DNA of 13,150 nucleotides. Source: Stephanodiscus triporus (Eukaryota > Bacillariophyta > Thalassiosirophyceae > Thalassiosirales > Thalassiosiraceae). The DNA is taken from NCBI GenBank assembly GCA_036939755.1, contig JALLAZ010000638.1:1-13150 (forward strand). Direction: 5' to 3'. Below are positions 1-8,388 of the stretch, in pieces. The stretch's first letter is position 1. The number at the start of each line of letters is the position of its first letter. The position numbers and the translations under genes are program-made. The notes below the pieces were generated by a model that saw nothing but the letters and a program-made list of their open reading frames with translations, did not search any database and was not told the origin of the DNA.

Positions 1-174
1 CGCTGACAAACCCATGGAGGGAGAGTGCCAAAGCCGCTGGATGTAGGATGTTGGCAGCCCATTTTAGTTGTTATGTGCTGTGTGGTTGTGTTTGTGTGTT
101 GTGAGTGCCTTTTACTTTTAGCTACTTTTGCATGGTCATATCAAAAAAAGTAACCAAACAACTCCCCAAATGTA

Positions 175-221
175 AAGACATGTGCCAAATCATCATCATT
201 TGTCAATTTGGCACATGTCTT
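175..221. repeat. perfect inverted repeat, 16-bp arms
   Basis: The arm AAGACATGTGCCAAAT (175-190) is exactly repeated in reverse complement at 206-221, around a 15-nt loop containing CATCATCAT. Pairing stops at the next base out. No coding sequence overlaps it convincingly. It could be the remains of a small inverted-repeat element or a foldback; neither target-site duplications nor a second copy is visible in the window. Confidence 0.75.
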
Positions 222-387
222 AATATTTTGGTGAGAAAAAGGGTGGGCATCTCTCAGGCATGCAAAGACAGAATTACTTATTTACTACATAAGTACTCTA
301 GCATTGTTTTCTTTTTTTAGTTGGCTTTTTAGCTAGATTTGCTAGATATGGTGTCTCTTCCAGAAAAATTATCCATCCACCATTTTG

Positions 388-660
388 GTATCAGTATGTC
401 CAACTCCCCATTTTGATTTGGGGATCCCCATTTCAATATGGGGATTCTTGCTCATATGCATCACTGTTTCGAAATGGTTATCACAGTTATGATATCGGTA
501 TGTCCAACTTTTCAATTTTTGGAGATCCCCGTTTCAATATCCAAACAGGGATTCTTTTTGGTACGGGTATCCCTCAATCCCCATTTCAATATGGTGATTA
601 CTATTTCAAAATGGGTAGTCCCTGTATTGAAATGGGTGTATTTCAATATTGTAATTGATA
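388..660. repeat. degenerate array of CCCCATTTCAATATGGGG-like palindromes
   Basis: Copies include CCCCATTTTGATTTGGGG (406-423), CCCCATTTCAATATGGGG (426-443), CCCCGTTTCAATATCC (527-542), CCCCATTTCAATATGGTG (579-596) and shorter ATTTCAAAATGGG-type pieces to about 650. A further relative, GAAATGGGGAC, lies at about 826-836. Two larger segments, 388-450 and 492-560, are diverged direct repeats of each other that both begin with a [GA]TATC[AG]GTATGTCCAACT sequence. The core palindrome has CCCCAT/ATGGGG arms. This is a minisatellite-like or transposon-derived repeat with no coding sense. Confidence 0.7.
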
Positions 661-1190
661 GCCAATCCTTAAAAGAACACCACCATGGCAAAGCCAAACT
701 CCGGGCCTGGTGCTAGTGGCATGGGGCGGTGCAGCAACGGCTCATGTAGATACGTGTCAATTTTGGGGGAGCAGGGTGGCTCTTGTGCGTGACTGGAGAG
801 CACATGAAAACACAGTCCTCATTCCGAAATGGGGACTCCCTTTTTGGTTATGGGTAGGGAGACTACAAAATTCAAAATTGGGGAGTACCAGAATCGATTT
901 GGAATTTGTTCTAAAGGGACCAACATACATACTCTAGAGTTTTACTTAGTCTTTTGTTTAATCACCAAGCGCCATACACATCAATGTTGGTCAGAAGTGA
1001 CAAGAGGGTACCATGATAACACAAATACTCCTTTGTCTGAAATGCGCATCTTTTGTGGCTACCAAACCATCATTGATTGATTAGGATGCAGACCTGCCTC
1101 ATAATTGCATGTTCTCTATTTTATTCAAGAAATCATACATTCTAAATACTATCCAGATCTCCTTGATCTCATCACCCCACAACAACAAAC

Positions 1191-1757
1191 ATGCCTTTTT
1201 TGTCTCAAATACAAACAATCAAAACATTGCTTTTCAATGGAGATATGGATAATCTAGTGGAGTGTGGAAAGGAGGTCATTGTCATTGTTGATGGCACCCC
1301 ACTCCCAGACAGCTTCAAGCCCTTGAAAATTACAAATGAGATGAATGATCAATGGATCAAATTGATACGTGATAACCCAAGAGCAAGTTCCTAGTATTGA
1401 AGTGTAGTGCATTGTTGCTGAATGATGTTTCAAAAAGAGATTTGCTTATTATTTTGAAAGGAAACCAAAATCATATAATACTATGACCCACATTTCCAGT
1501 GAAACAACGGCAGGTTGCACCGGGTTGCAGGTGACAACTAATCCACTTATGGCAAGGCGTTATCCAGGGGCATGATCAAAACAATGCTAGCACAGGATTT
1601 TTTCTCCAATGCACATTTTGACCATATTAAGGAAACCTCGTATGTGTTGGGTCTGAGTGTGTCGCAGGCATGGGCATCGCCTGGACAAATAGTGAGTGGT
1701 GGGGTGTCTGACCTAACCCCGCTGCCATATGGCTTTAAGCCCTTGATAATGGCATAG
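1191..1757 (+). other. two short decayed coding scraps sharing a TPLPxxFKPL motif
   Basis: Two short ORFs, 1191-1394 (67 codons) and 1572-1757 (61 codons), end in similar peptides: GTPLPDSFKPLK in the first and LTPLPYGFKPLI in the second, each close to a stop. The underlying DNA is alignable but diverged. I do not recognise the protein family. The shared motif, the stops soon after it and the repeat-rich surroundings suggest fragments of a duplicated, degenerating gene or mobile-element protein rather than two functional genes. A chance match is possible. Confidence 0.25.
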
Positions 1758-1962
1758 ATTGTCCATCATTGATAGAGGACGTGATCTACCCCTGAGCTGA
1801 TGCTTCTAATAACTATTAAAGTTTAACACTAAGTGCATCATAAGTAGATTTTAATACAGATTGATAGAAAACCACCGTTCTGATAAAACATCGCTCGATT
1901 CTACGTGTGCCGTCAAGGAAGACAAGATCAGGTTGAATCAATAGCGCTCAATGGCGATTTCC

Positions 1963-2887
1963 TTACAACTCATCCTTTGGCTCAGGTGCCTCCTTGCTCC
2001 TCAAAACAGACTTCAACAACCCCAACCCAGCCGCCTTGATTCCGGCGATCGCATCATCCTTTTCCTTGGACAGCTGTTCGTACTTCGCCTGAAGCTTTTC
2101 AACTTCCTCCTCGAAATTCTTCTCTGCAGCTTTCATCTTCCCCTCTTCCTTTTCCGCCTCGGCGCTCAATTCTTCCACACTCATACCTTGGTACTTCTCA
2201 ATCAGTGCCTTTTTCTCGTCGTCGCACAAATCAACGTTCTTGATGGTGCATTGCGGCCTAGAGGCGCGAAATTGCGAAAAGGACGAGAGATTTAAGGACT
2301 AAGTACAGCCTGAGGTAGATCAAATGCACACGCGATGTTCGATTCGGGGGACATGATAGATGATGACATCGATTGTTTCGCCCAGAAGTACTCACTTCAA
2401 ATTCTCGTCGGCGAACTGCTTCAAATCCTCATACGAGCGTCCGCCGTTGTAATCCTGGAGGTCGGAGGGATCGCCCCACTTCAGCGTAGGGAATCCCTGG
2501 ATACCGAATTCCGAGCAAAGTGGTTCGCCCTCGGCGGTGCAGTCGACGTCGGCGACCATCTTGTCGGACGATCCCTCGAAATCGGCGATGAGCTTGTCCC
2601 AGTCGGGTTTGATGGCCTTGCAGTGGCCGCACCTGCGCGTTGATCGCATGATATAAACCGATGATTTGTTAAATGTCAAATGTCGAAAATGTAGTCATAG
2701 ATTGGTGCCGATTAGACACCGTCGCGGATGATGGGATTTCAATACATGCCATATGTACATACCAAGGAGCAAAGAACTTGATGAACACGGTCTTGCCATC
2801 GGTTTCTTTATAGAAATTTTCGGGCGTTAGTTCGATGGCGGCAGATGACGCCGCCATGAGGGCTAGGAAGGCTGCTTGTCTAATCAT
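1963..2887 (-). CDS. protein disulfide isomerase, single thioredoxin domain with KDEL
   Basis: An ER thiol-disulfide oxidoreductase that forms or rearranges disulfides in secretory proteins. Three exons on the minus strand: 2887-2763, 2632-2396 and 2257-1963, joined across introns of 130 nt (GTATGT..CAG) and 138 nt (GTGAGT..TAG), both phase 2. The joined frame gives 218 residues. Residues 1-17 form a signal peptide rich in Ala and Leu. The thioredoxin domain spans about 18-121, with W42-CGHC-K (C43 and C46 redox pair) and the cis-Pro stretch GFPTL at 88-92. Residues about 135-190 are charged and helical, probably coiled coil. The C-terminus is exactly KDEL, the ER retrieval signal. The active-site Trp codon is itself split by intron 1. 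The ATG at 2887 has A at -3; the longer upstream frame has only a TTG. Classical PDIs have two or more thioredoxin domains, so this is a small variant. Confidence 0.9.
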
Positions 2888-3185
2888 AGTTGAATTATTT
2901 TGTTTATGGCAGAAGGAGGCAGGAGGAGGAGGAGGATGAACGGAGGAGGAGGTTAGGAAAAATAATGAGCGGTGTTGCTCGTTTGTTTCTTGGCGGCCCA
3001 ACAACCTAGAGGTAAAGATATGCTGTCTGTGTGACCAAGAACCATAAGTTCTTCACGGAGGAACTCGTAATTCGAAGATCTATTTCCACGCGGCGCGGAC
3101 CACGACCTCACACGAGATGATAGCAAGGCGACTCTACCAACCCGACGCTGAACTGCTCCTCTGGACGTGCTCTTGCATCATCAGT
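2888..3185. promoter_or_regulatory. shared divergent upstream region of PDI and H15-FKBP
   Basis: The two starts point away from each other across 298 bp, so this stretch should contain both 5' UTRs and promoters. On the PDI side it carries a GGA-rich run (about 2915-2955), which reads as a CCT/TCC polypyrimidine tract in the PDI transcript leader. No clear TATA box is visible. The function is inferred from position only. Confidence 0.45.
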
Positions 3186-3767
3186 ATGGCCGGTGCCAAG
3201 AAGTCAGCAGCCGCTCCTCCGAAAACTGTGCTGGACAAAATCGTGCACGCCATCCGAGCGCAGCCCGCGACGAATGCCAATGGAATATCCCGAACGGCCA
3301 TAACGAAGTACCTTCATTCGGAATTGGACGTCGACGCGTCCAAGGCGGCACAATTGAAAAGCGCCTTCAAAAAGGGTCTGGAGAAGGGGATCCTGGTGCA
3401 GACGGGACAAAGCTTCCGCGTGGCGGGTGATGCCCTGCCCGACTTGCCGCGTGAGAGGACCACCGATATCGAGGATTTGAAGCCGGGGATCGGACGGGCG
3501 GCGGAGGCTGGCGATACGGTCGTCATGAAATACGAGGGAAAATTAGATGATGGGAGCGTATTCGACTCATCGAATAACTTTGAATTCACGCTGGGTGGTG
3601 GAGAAGTCATAAAGGGGTGGGATCAAGGCATCCCGGGCATGAGAGTGGGAGGGAAGAGGAAGTTGCTCATTCCTTCGAACATGGGCTATGGGAAGAGAGG
3701 TGCAGCTCCCGAGATACCGCCAAATGCCGATTTACACTTTATTGTCACGCTGAAAGAGATTAAATGA
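3186..3767 (+). CDS. FKBP-type peptidyl-prolyl isomerase with N-terminal linker-histone (H15) domain
   Basis: An intronless gene of 193 residues. Residues about 12-80 resemble the H1/H5 globular winged helix: a [13 protein letters not shown] helix, [11 protein letters not shown], then [14 protein letters not shown] and a short beta wing. Residues about 92-193 form a complete FKBP domain. The FK506-pocket and active-site positions are kept: Y116, F126-D127, V141-I142, W145, Y168, I177 and F185, with the usual GWDQGI, MGYG and IPPNA stretches. It should catalyse cis-trans isomerisation of prolyl bonds. The winged helix and the basic AKK-type N-terminus suggest DNA or chromatin binding in the nucleus, as for other nuclear FKBPs; that location is an inference. 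I chose the ATG at 3186 (A at -3, G at +4). An in-frame ATG at 3117 would add 23 unremarkable residues. It is divergent from the PDI gene. Confidence 0.88.
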   Translation: MAGAKKSAAAPPKTVLDKIVHAIRAQPATNANGISRTAITKYLHSELDVDASKAAQLKSAFKKGLEKGILVQTGQSFRVAGDALPDLPRERTTDIEDLKPGIGRAAEAGDTVVMKYEGKLDDGSVFDSSNNFEFTLGGGEVIKGWDQGIPGMRVGGKRKLLIPSNMGYGKRGAAPEIPPNADLHFIVTLKEIK

Positions 3768-4630
3768 CATTCTGCTTCATTTATTTACTGTGAGTGAGGA
3801 CGCTCGAAAGTATCCATCTGTGGTTGAACATTTTCTTGTGTTTGATTCATGCACAAACCTAAAGTAACTTTATTGCCAACACAAAGCTCCACTCTACCTA
3901 TGGTATTGGGTATGCATGGGCAAGGTTGTTTCATATTGTTGGTCTCGTCATCATTGATCATCACAGGTGTATATCTATTTAGGACGTACTATTATGACGG
4001 TTAATTTCGTTACTTATATCCCATGTCTTAGTAGGGCACACAGCAACAAGGCAGTTCCAATTGCATTTTGTCAATTGCACTGTCCGTGTTGAGGGAATCT
4101 TGAGACTATGCAGTCATGACCTCTTTGCAAATATCTAGTAATACAATTAGAACGTTTCGCTTCATCAATAATCTAGCCCCCTTTCATTTTGTCCAAACAG
4201 TGATGTCACTTCGATCGGGTGATGACAATATGTACGAGCGTGATTGTTCGTGGTTTGCGTCACCTTCTCATGCAGCAAAAGTTATAACCCAGTACACCAT
4301 CTGTCGTTGCTTCTCTCCTGCATGGAAATAATCATAACTACATCGACCAGTCTCAGAGTATGATTTCGTGGTCATCAAGGAGGAATGCAAAGAGATGGAT
4401 ATGGATATCTTAATCATTACTGTTGCCCCCCAGGGGATTGCAGATGCCATCTTGTTCAATTGAATTTTGTAAAGTATTCAAGACCCCTCCCTCAACTCAC
4501 TCGATCGAAAGTCAAAGATGCGAGTAGATGATTCTCTCCACAAGCACCCCCTCCCCACCAACGGTCAATCGAAATGTGGTACAGTTTGAGCCTTCGCAAA
4601 AAAAATTCTCCACACTCACTCAATCGCGCT
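3768..4630. other. gene-free convergent 3' intergenic region
   Basis: About 860 bp between the tail of the FKBP gene and the tail of the SHMT gene, which point toward each other. Only short, low-quality ORFs occur. A small repeat of CAATTGCA is present twice near 4058-4080. It presumably holds both 3' UTRs and polyadenylation sites; nothing else is recognisable. Confidence 0.6.
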
Positions 4631-6272
4631 TCAAAGCTTGTACTTCATCTCCTTGGGATCGAATCCTGGCATGGGAAAATTAACCGCGAAATCGTTCACC
4701 CTCTTCTTCAGCGCCGCGACCTCCCCGTCCCCCTCCAGCGCCACGACGAAGTCCTTGAGCATCGGCCCGCTCCTTTCCTGGACCTTCAGCGCGATCTGGA
4801 GCGCCTCGTGTAGGAATACGGCTATCTGCTCGAAGTCCTCCTCGACGAACTTCCTGGTCGTGAGCGCCGGAGCGCCGATGCGCACGCCCCCGGGCGTGAC
4901 CGCCGACCTGTCCCCCGGGACGCAGTTCTTATTCAGCGTGATCGCCACCGCGTCGCAAACCTTCTCGAACTTGCTCCCCGTGATCCTCTGCGGCTTCAGG
5001 TCCCACAACACCAGGTGATTGTCCGTCCCGCCCGTGGCGAGGGTGTAACCGAGGCTCACAAGCTTTGCCCCGAGCGCCGCGGCGTTCTTCTTCACCTGCT
5101 TGGCGTAGACTTTGAATTCCGGCGTCATCACCTCGAGGAGCTGGGTGGCGACGCCCGCGATCTGATGCTCGTGCGGTCCCCCCTGCAGCGAGGGGAAGAC
5201 GGCCTGGTTGATCTTGTGCTCGAAGCCGCGCGCGTCCTTCCTGTAGAAGATCATCCCCGCCCGCGGCCCGCGCAGGGACTTGTGCGTGGTCGTGGTAACG
5301 ACGTCGCAAAGCTCGAACGGCGACGCGTGTTCCCCCGCCGCGACTAGGCCGGAGATGTGCGCCATGTCCATCAGCAGGAGGGCGCCGTTGTCGTCGGCGA
5401 TCTTGCGGAAGCGCGCGTAGTCCCAGTCCCTCGGATACGCCGAGCCGCCGCATATGAGCATGGCGGGCTTGAAGAGGGAAGCGTCCCTCGCGAGCTGGTC
5501 GTAATTCACGATGCCCGTGACGGGATCGACCTGGTAGGGCAGGCTCTCGAAGTATATGGACGTGGCCGACACCGCCTTGCGACAGCCGTCGGTCTTCGAG
5601 TATGTGTAGAAGCCGTGGGTCAGGTGTCCGCCGCTCGGTAGGTCGAGTCCCATGATCCGATCGTGCGGGCGGAGGAGGGCGGTGTACACCGCGAAGTTCG
5701 CGGGCGACCCCGAGTACGGCTGGACGTTGACCCCCCACCTGGCGGGGTCGAGCCCGTACGCCTCGAGCGCGCGCGTCTGGCAGAGCTCCTCGACCTGATC
5801 GATGATCTCGTTGCCGCCGTAATAGCGGGCGTGGGGCAGTCCCTCGGAGTACTTGTTCGTTAGGGCCGAGCCGAGGCATTCCATCACGGCGCGGGACGTG
5901 AAGTTCTCGGACGCGATCAGCTCGAGGGAGGTGTACTGGCGGAACTTCTCCTTCTCGATGAGGTCGTGGAGCAGGGGGTCGTGCTCCTCCAGGGATTTGA
6001 GGCCCGTGAATTCCTGCGGTGCGGTGCGGTCGTGTTGCGAGGGAGGGAGAGGAAAGGGCCATCGCGGATGTGATGTTTAAGAAGGGACGATTGGTGTTAG
6101 GCGGGATGCTGTGTTTCGAAGACGTGACACCCTGGCCCCATGCGTGGCACGCGCTGCCATCCGCAGAACCATCTCCATCTCCTCCTCCATCTCCACACAT
6201 TCAAATCAACGGCAAATTAAGCACACAACGCACGACCTCACGTGGACTTACAAGATCCTTGAAAGACGTCAT
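4631..6272 (-). CDS. serine hydroxymethyltransferase, probably cytosolic
   Basis: A PLP enzyme interconverting serine plus tetrahydrofolate with glycine plus 5,10-methylene-tetrahydrofolate. Exon 1 codes only MTSFKDL (6272-6252), in a strong GCCACCATG context. A 238-nt intron (GTAAGT at 6251, CAG ending at 6014) follows in phase 0, and exon 2 (6013-4631) continues [13 protein letters not shown]. The joined protein is 467 residues, the family's usual size. Visible landmarks are the LIASENFTS stretch, [10 protein letters not shown], the [13 protein letters not shown] loop, D223 and H226 in the MDMAHISGL stretch, and the PLP lysine K252 in [11 protein letters not shown]. There is no transit peptide, which argues for a cytosolic form. 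Without the intron the exon 2 frame runs upstream into a stop with no ATG, which supports the tiny first exon. The coding sequence is very GC-rich. The gene is divergent from allantoicase. Confidence 0.93.
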
Positions 6273-6593
6273 GGTGGCTGTTATGTTGTGTCTATCGGTG
6301 GATGGAGTCTACGAGTCTACGAGTTGCGTCTTCTGGGGCGAGGGCGAGGGCGCGGGCGCTGCTTGCTGCGCTCAAGCAGTCTTGCGGTCATTCAGGCGGG
6401 AGGCGCGCTGCTTTTTTCTTTCAGTGCTTGCTTCGGATGGCTGTGGATTGCTGTGAGGTAGATGAGCTAACTCCTACGAAGAACGTGCAGTGGACCGAAT
6501 TCACGTGCTTCATCAAGAGCAGCAGAGATCTCTTCCCGCCAAATCTTCTTGGGGACGAGCCCGGCCCCCCCCCCCAATCCAAGCGAGCCGACC
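6273..6593. promoter_or_regulatory. shared divergent upstream region of SHMT and allantoicase
   Basis: This 321-bp gap separates the two start codons, which face away from each other. It contains GC-rich short repeats (GAGGGCGAGGGCGCGGGCG near 6340-6358) and a run of 11 C at 6565-6575 just before the allantoicase start. No TATA box is evident. Bidirectional promoter activity is inferred from geometry only. Confidence 0.45.
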
Positions 6594-8224
6594 ATGCGAG
6601 AGTCGGACCAACCCCCGCCGGACGACACGGACGACCATCCCGGCGCCGGCGCCGACGGCCCCCGTCGCGACGATGACGACGACGGCGACTTGATCGACCT
6701 GGCCTCGAGCGACGTCGGCGCGGTCGTCCTCTTCGCCACCGACGAGTGGTTCGCGATCGCGGACAACCTCCTGAATCCCCTCCCCCCCGCCTTCGACCCG
6801 GACGCGTACTCCGCGGAGGGGAAGGTCATGGACGGCTGGGAGTCGCGGAGGAGGAGGGCCGTGGGTCACGATTGGTGCGTGATCGCGCTCGGCGGGTATC
6901 GCGATCGGCGGCGTCGGGGCGACGACCGATGCCACGACGAATGCGGGGCCCTGATATCGAGGATCGAGCTCGACACGGCGCACTTCACGGGGAATCAGGC
7001 CCCGAGGGTTTCGGTGGAGGCCACGAGGGTGGCGCGACCTCATCCCGATGCAAACGTCGTCGTCGACGACGACTGCTACTACGACGACGACGACTACGAC
7101 TACCTCTACACGTGGATGCCCGGCGCGGCCACACGACTGGCGCGGGGGGGCGGCGAGCGGGGCACGGGCCGATCCTCGGCCGCGGTCGCGCTCGCGCTCG
7201 ACGCGTGTCGACGGGCGGCGAGGATCGCCGATCCGAACAACGTCGACGGGGAGTGGATCGAGGTGATCCCCGCCTCGCCGCTGAATCCCGGACACGAGGG
7301 CACGCGACATCACTCGTTCGCGATTTCGGACGAGGCCTCGGCGCGGATGGAGTCGATCGGCGGGGTGACGCACCTGCGATTGAATTACTACCCCGACGGA
7401 GGCGTGGCCAGGATGAGGGCGTACGGACGCCCGCTACGTCGGGCCGTCGAGGGGGGGGGGGGGGACGGCGGGGGACGCCGTCGACCGTACCGGTGGGGGG
7501 CGGGACGACGACGACGACGCCCGGACGGACGATCGTGGGCCACGACTCGTCCCTGCCCCTCCCGAGCGCGCGGCCGCATCCCACGCCCGAGCTGTCGTCC
7601 GAGCTCAACGGCGGGATCGGCCTCGCCTGCTCGGACGCGCACTACGGCGAGCCCGGGGAGCTGCTGCGCGCGGGACCCGGGACGAGCATGAAGGACGGGT
7701 GGGAGACGGCGAGGCATCCCGATCGTCCCGGCGTCGTCGTTACGGACCCGACGACGGGCCTGCAAGAAACGACCCTGTCGGACTGGTGCGTGATCAGGCT
7801 GGGGCTCGGCGGGGCCGCGGGCGGGACCGCGTGCGGGATCGACGGGTCGGGGCCGGGGGGCGTCGATCGCATCGTCGTTGACACGCGTCACTTCAAGGGG
7901 AATTATCCGGAGAGCGTGGCCATCGACGGGTGTCGCGTCGTCGATGGCGCCGACGGGTCGTCGGACGAGAGGGTGCGCGAGTCCGCCGCCGGGAGGGGGG
8001 GGGAAGGCGTGGGAGGGATCGAATGGTTCCCCCTGTTGAAGCGCACGCCCATGACTGCTCACGCGGAGCACGAATACACGAAGGAGGGACATTACCTCGT
8101 GAACTCGCACAGGTCCGTGACCCACGTCCGCGTCACCATCACGCCAGACGGCGGTCTCTCGAGGGTGCGAATTTACGGTTCCCCGGCGGCGGACGATGCC
8201 CCCCGCGGTAGTAGTAAGCTGTAG
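6594..8224 (+). CDS. allantoicase, two-repeat, frame broken at a G14 run
   Basis: Hydrolyses allantoate to ureidoglycolate and urea in purine breakdown. Both allantoicase repeats are visible. Repeat 1 (residues about 33-280) has LFATDEWFAIADNLL, MDGWESRRRR (79-88), GHDWCVIALG (91-100), DTAHFTGN and YYPDGGVARMRAYG. Repeat 2 (from about 7590) has SDAHYGEPGELL, KDGWETARH, SDWCVIRLG, DTRHFKGNYPE, WFPLLKR and ITPDGGLSRVRIYG. Repeat 1 reads in the frame of 6594; repeat 2 reads one base back, in the frame ending at 8224. The switch falls in or beside the G14 run at 7451-7464, inside a glycine-rich linker, so one G is missing or two are extra. A base-calling error is likelier than a true break, since both halves are well kept. 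About 543 codons is long for the family (yeast form about 340), owing to an Asp/Tyr-rich insert and a long linker. The ATG at 6594 (ACCATG) is the first in frame; the open frame upstream has only TTG. Confidence 0.85.
7451..7464 (+). repeat. homopolymer of 14 G at the allantoicase frame switch
   Basis: Fourteen consecutive G, followed closely by further G-rich sequence (GACGGCGGGGGACG). The conserved allantoicase frame before the run and the conserved frame after it differ by one base. Runs of this length are prone both to slippage in the genome and to miscounting during sequencing. Confidence 0.9.
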
Positions 8225-8388
8225 TGAGGTTGCGTGCGCATAAATGATAGAGAGTGAACATACTGTAAGAAGCGCGTTATCGGATTGTACATATTGCTTC
8301 ATTATTATCTCTCGTGCAAGAACTGCTACTGCAAAGACGAAATACAAGACAAACTATGCCCTGGTTGTTCTATTTTCCCTTATCCCAT
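8225..8388. other. short convergent 3' gap
   Basis: The 164 bp between the allantoicase stop and the kinase stop presumably hold both 3' ends, since the genes meet tail to tail. Base composition drops abruptly from very GC-rich to mixed just after the allantoicase stop. No other signal is visible. Confidence 0.5.

Larger units (their letters stand above)
1..1950. other. gene-poor, AT-rich repeat region
   Basis: No convincing gene lies here. The stretch is visibly richer in A and T than the rest of the window. It holds one perfect 16-bp hairpin, a set of degenerate palindromic repeats at about 388-660, and two short open stretches sharing a small protein motif. Short ORFs are frequent but lack a recognisable domain. 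It looks like decayed transposon or satellite-like DNA upstream of the gene cluster. Confidence 0.6.

Noticed and set aside
1951..2643. Plus-strand ORFs of 114 and 102 codons opposite the PDI
   Set aside because: They lie antisense to PDI exons that have clear motifs and consistent splice sites.
3117..3185. Earlier in-frame ATG of the FKBP gene
   Set aside because: Possible, but the later ATG has a stronger context and starts a typical basic N-terminus; kept as an alternative only.
4058..4080. CAATTGCA direct repeat pair
   Set aside because: Too short and AT-rich to be meaningful alone.
4116..4459. Short ORFs on both strands in the FKBP-SHMT gap
   Set aside because: They overlap each other on opposite strands, lack any motif and are of a length expected by chance.
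4929..6200. 423-codon minus-strand ORF overlapping SHMT in another frame
   Set aside because: It has shadow composition (Arg/Pro/His-rich), while the overlapping frame carries every SHMT motif and joins to a good first exon.
6549..6593. Upstream extension of allantoicase
   Set aside because: The frame is open but starts only with TTG, and it translates a C-run into Pro residues; the ATG at 6594 has a good context.
6513..8347. Long antisense and alternate-frame ORFs of 207-319 codons over allantoicase, and the first part of the 492-codon frame from 6746
   Set aside because: They are Arg/Pro/Gly-rich shadows produced by GC-rich codons; only the frames carrying the allantoicase motifs are real.
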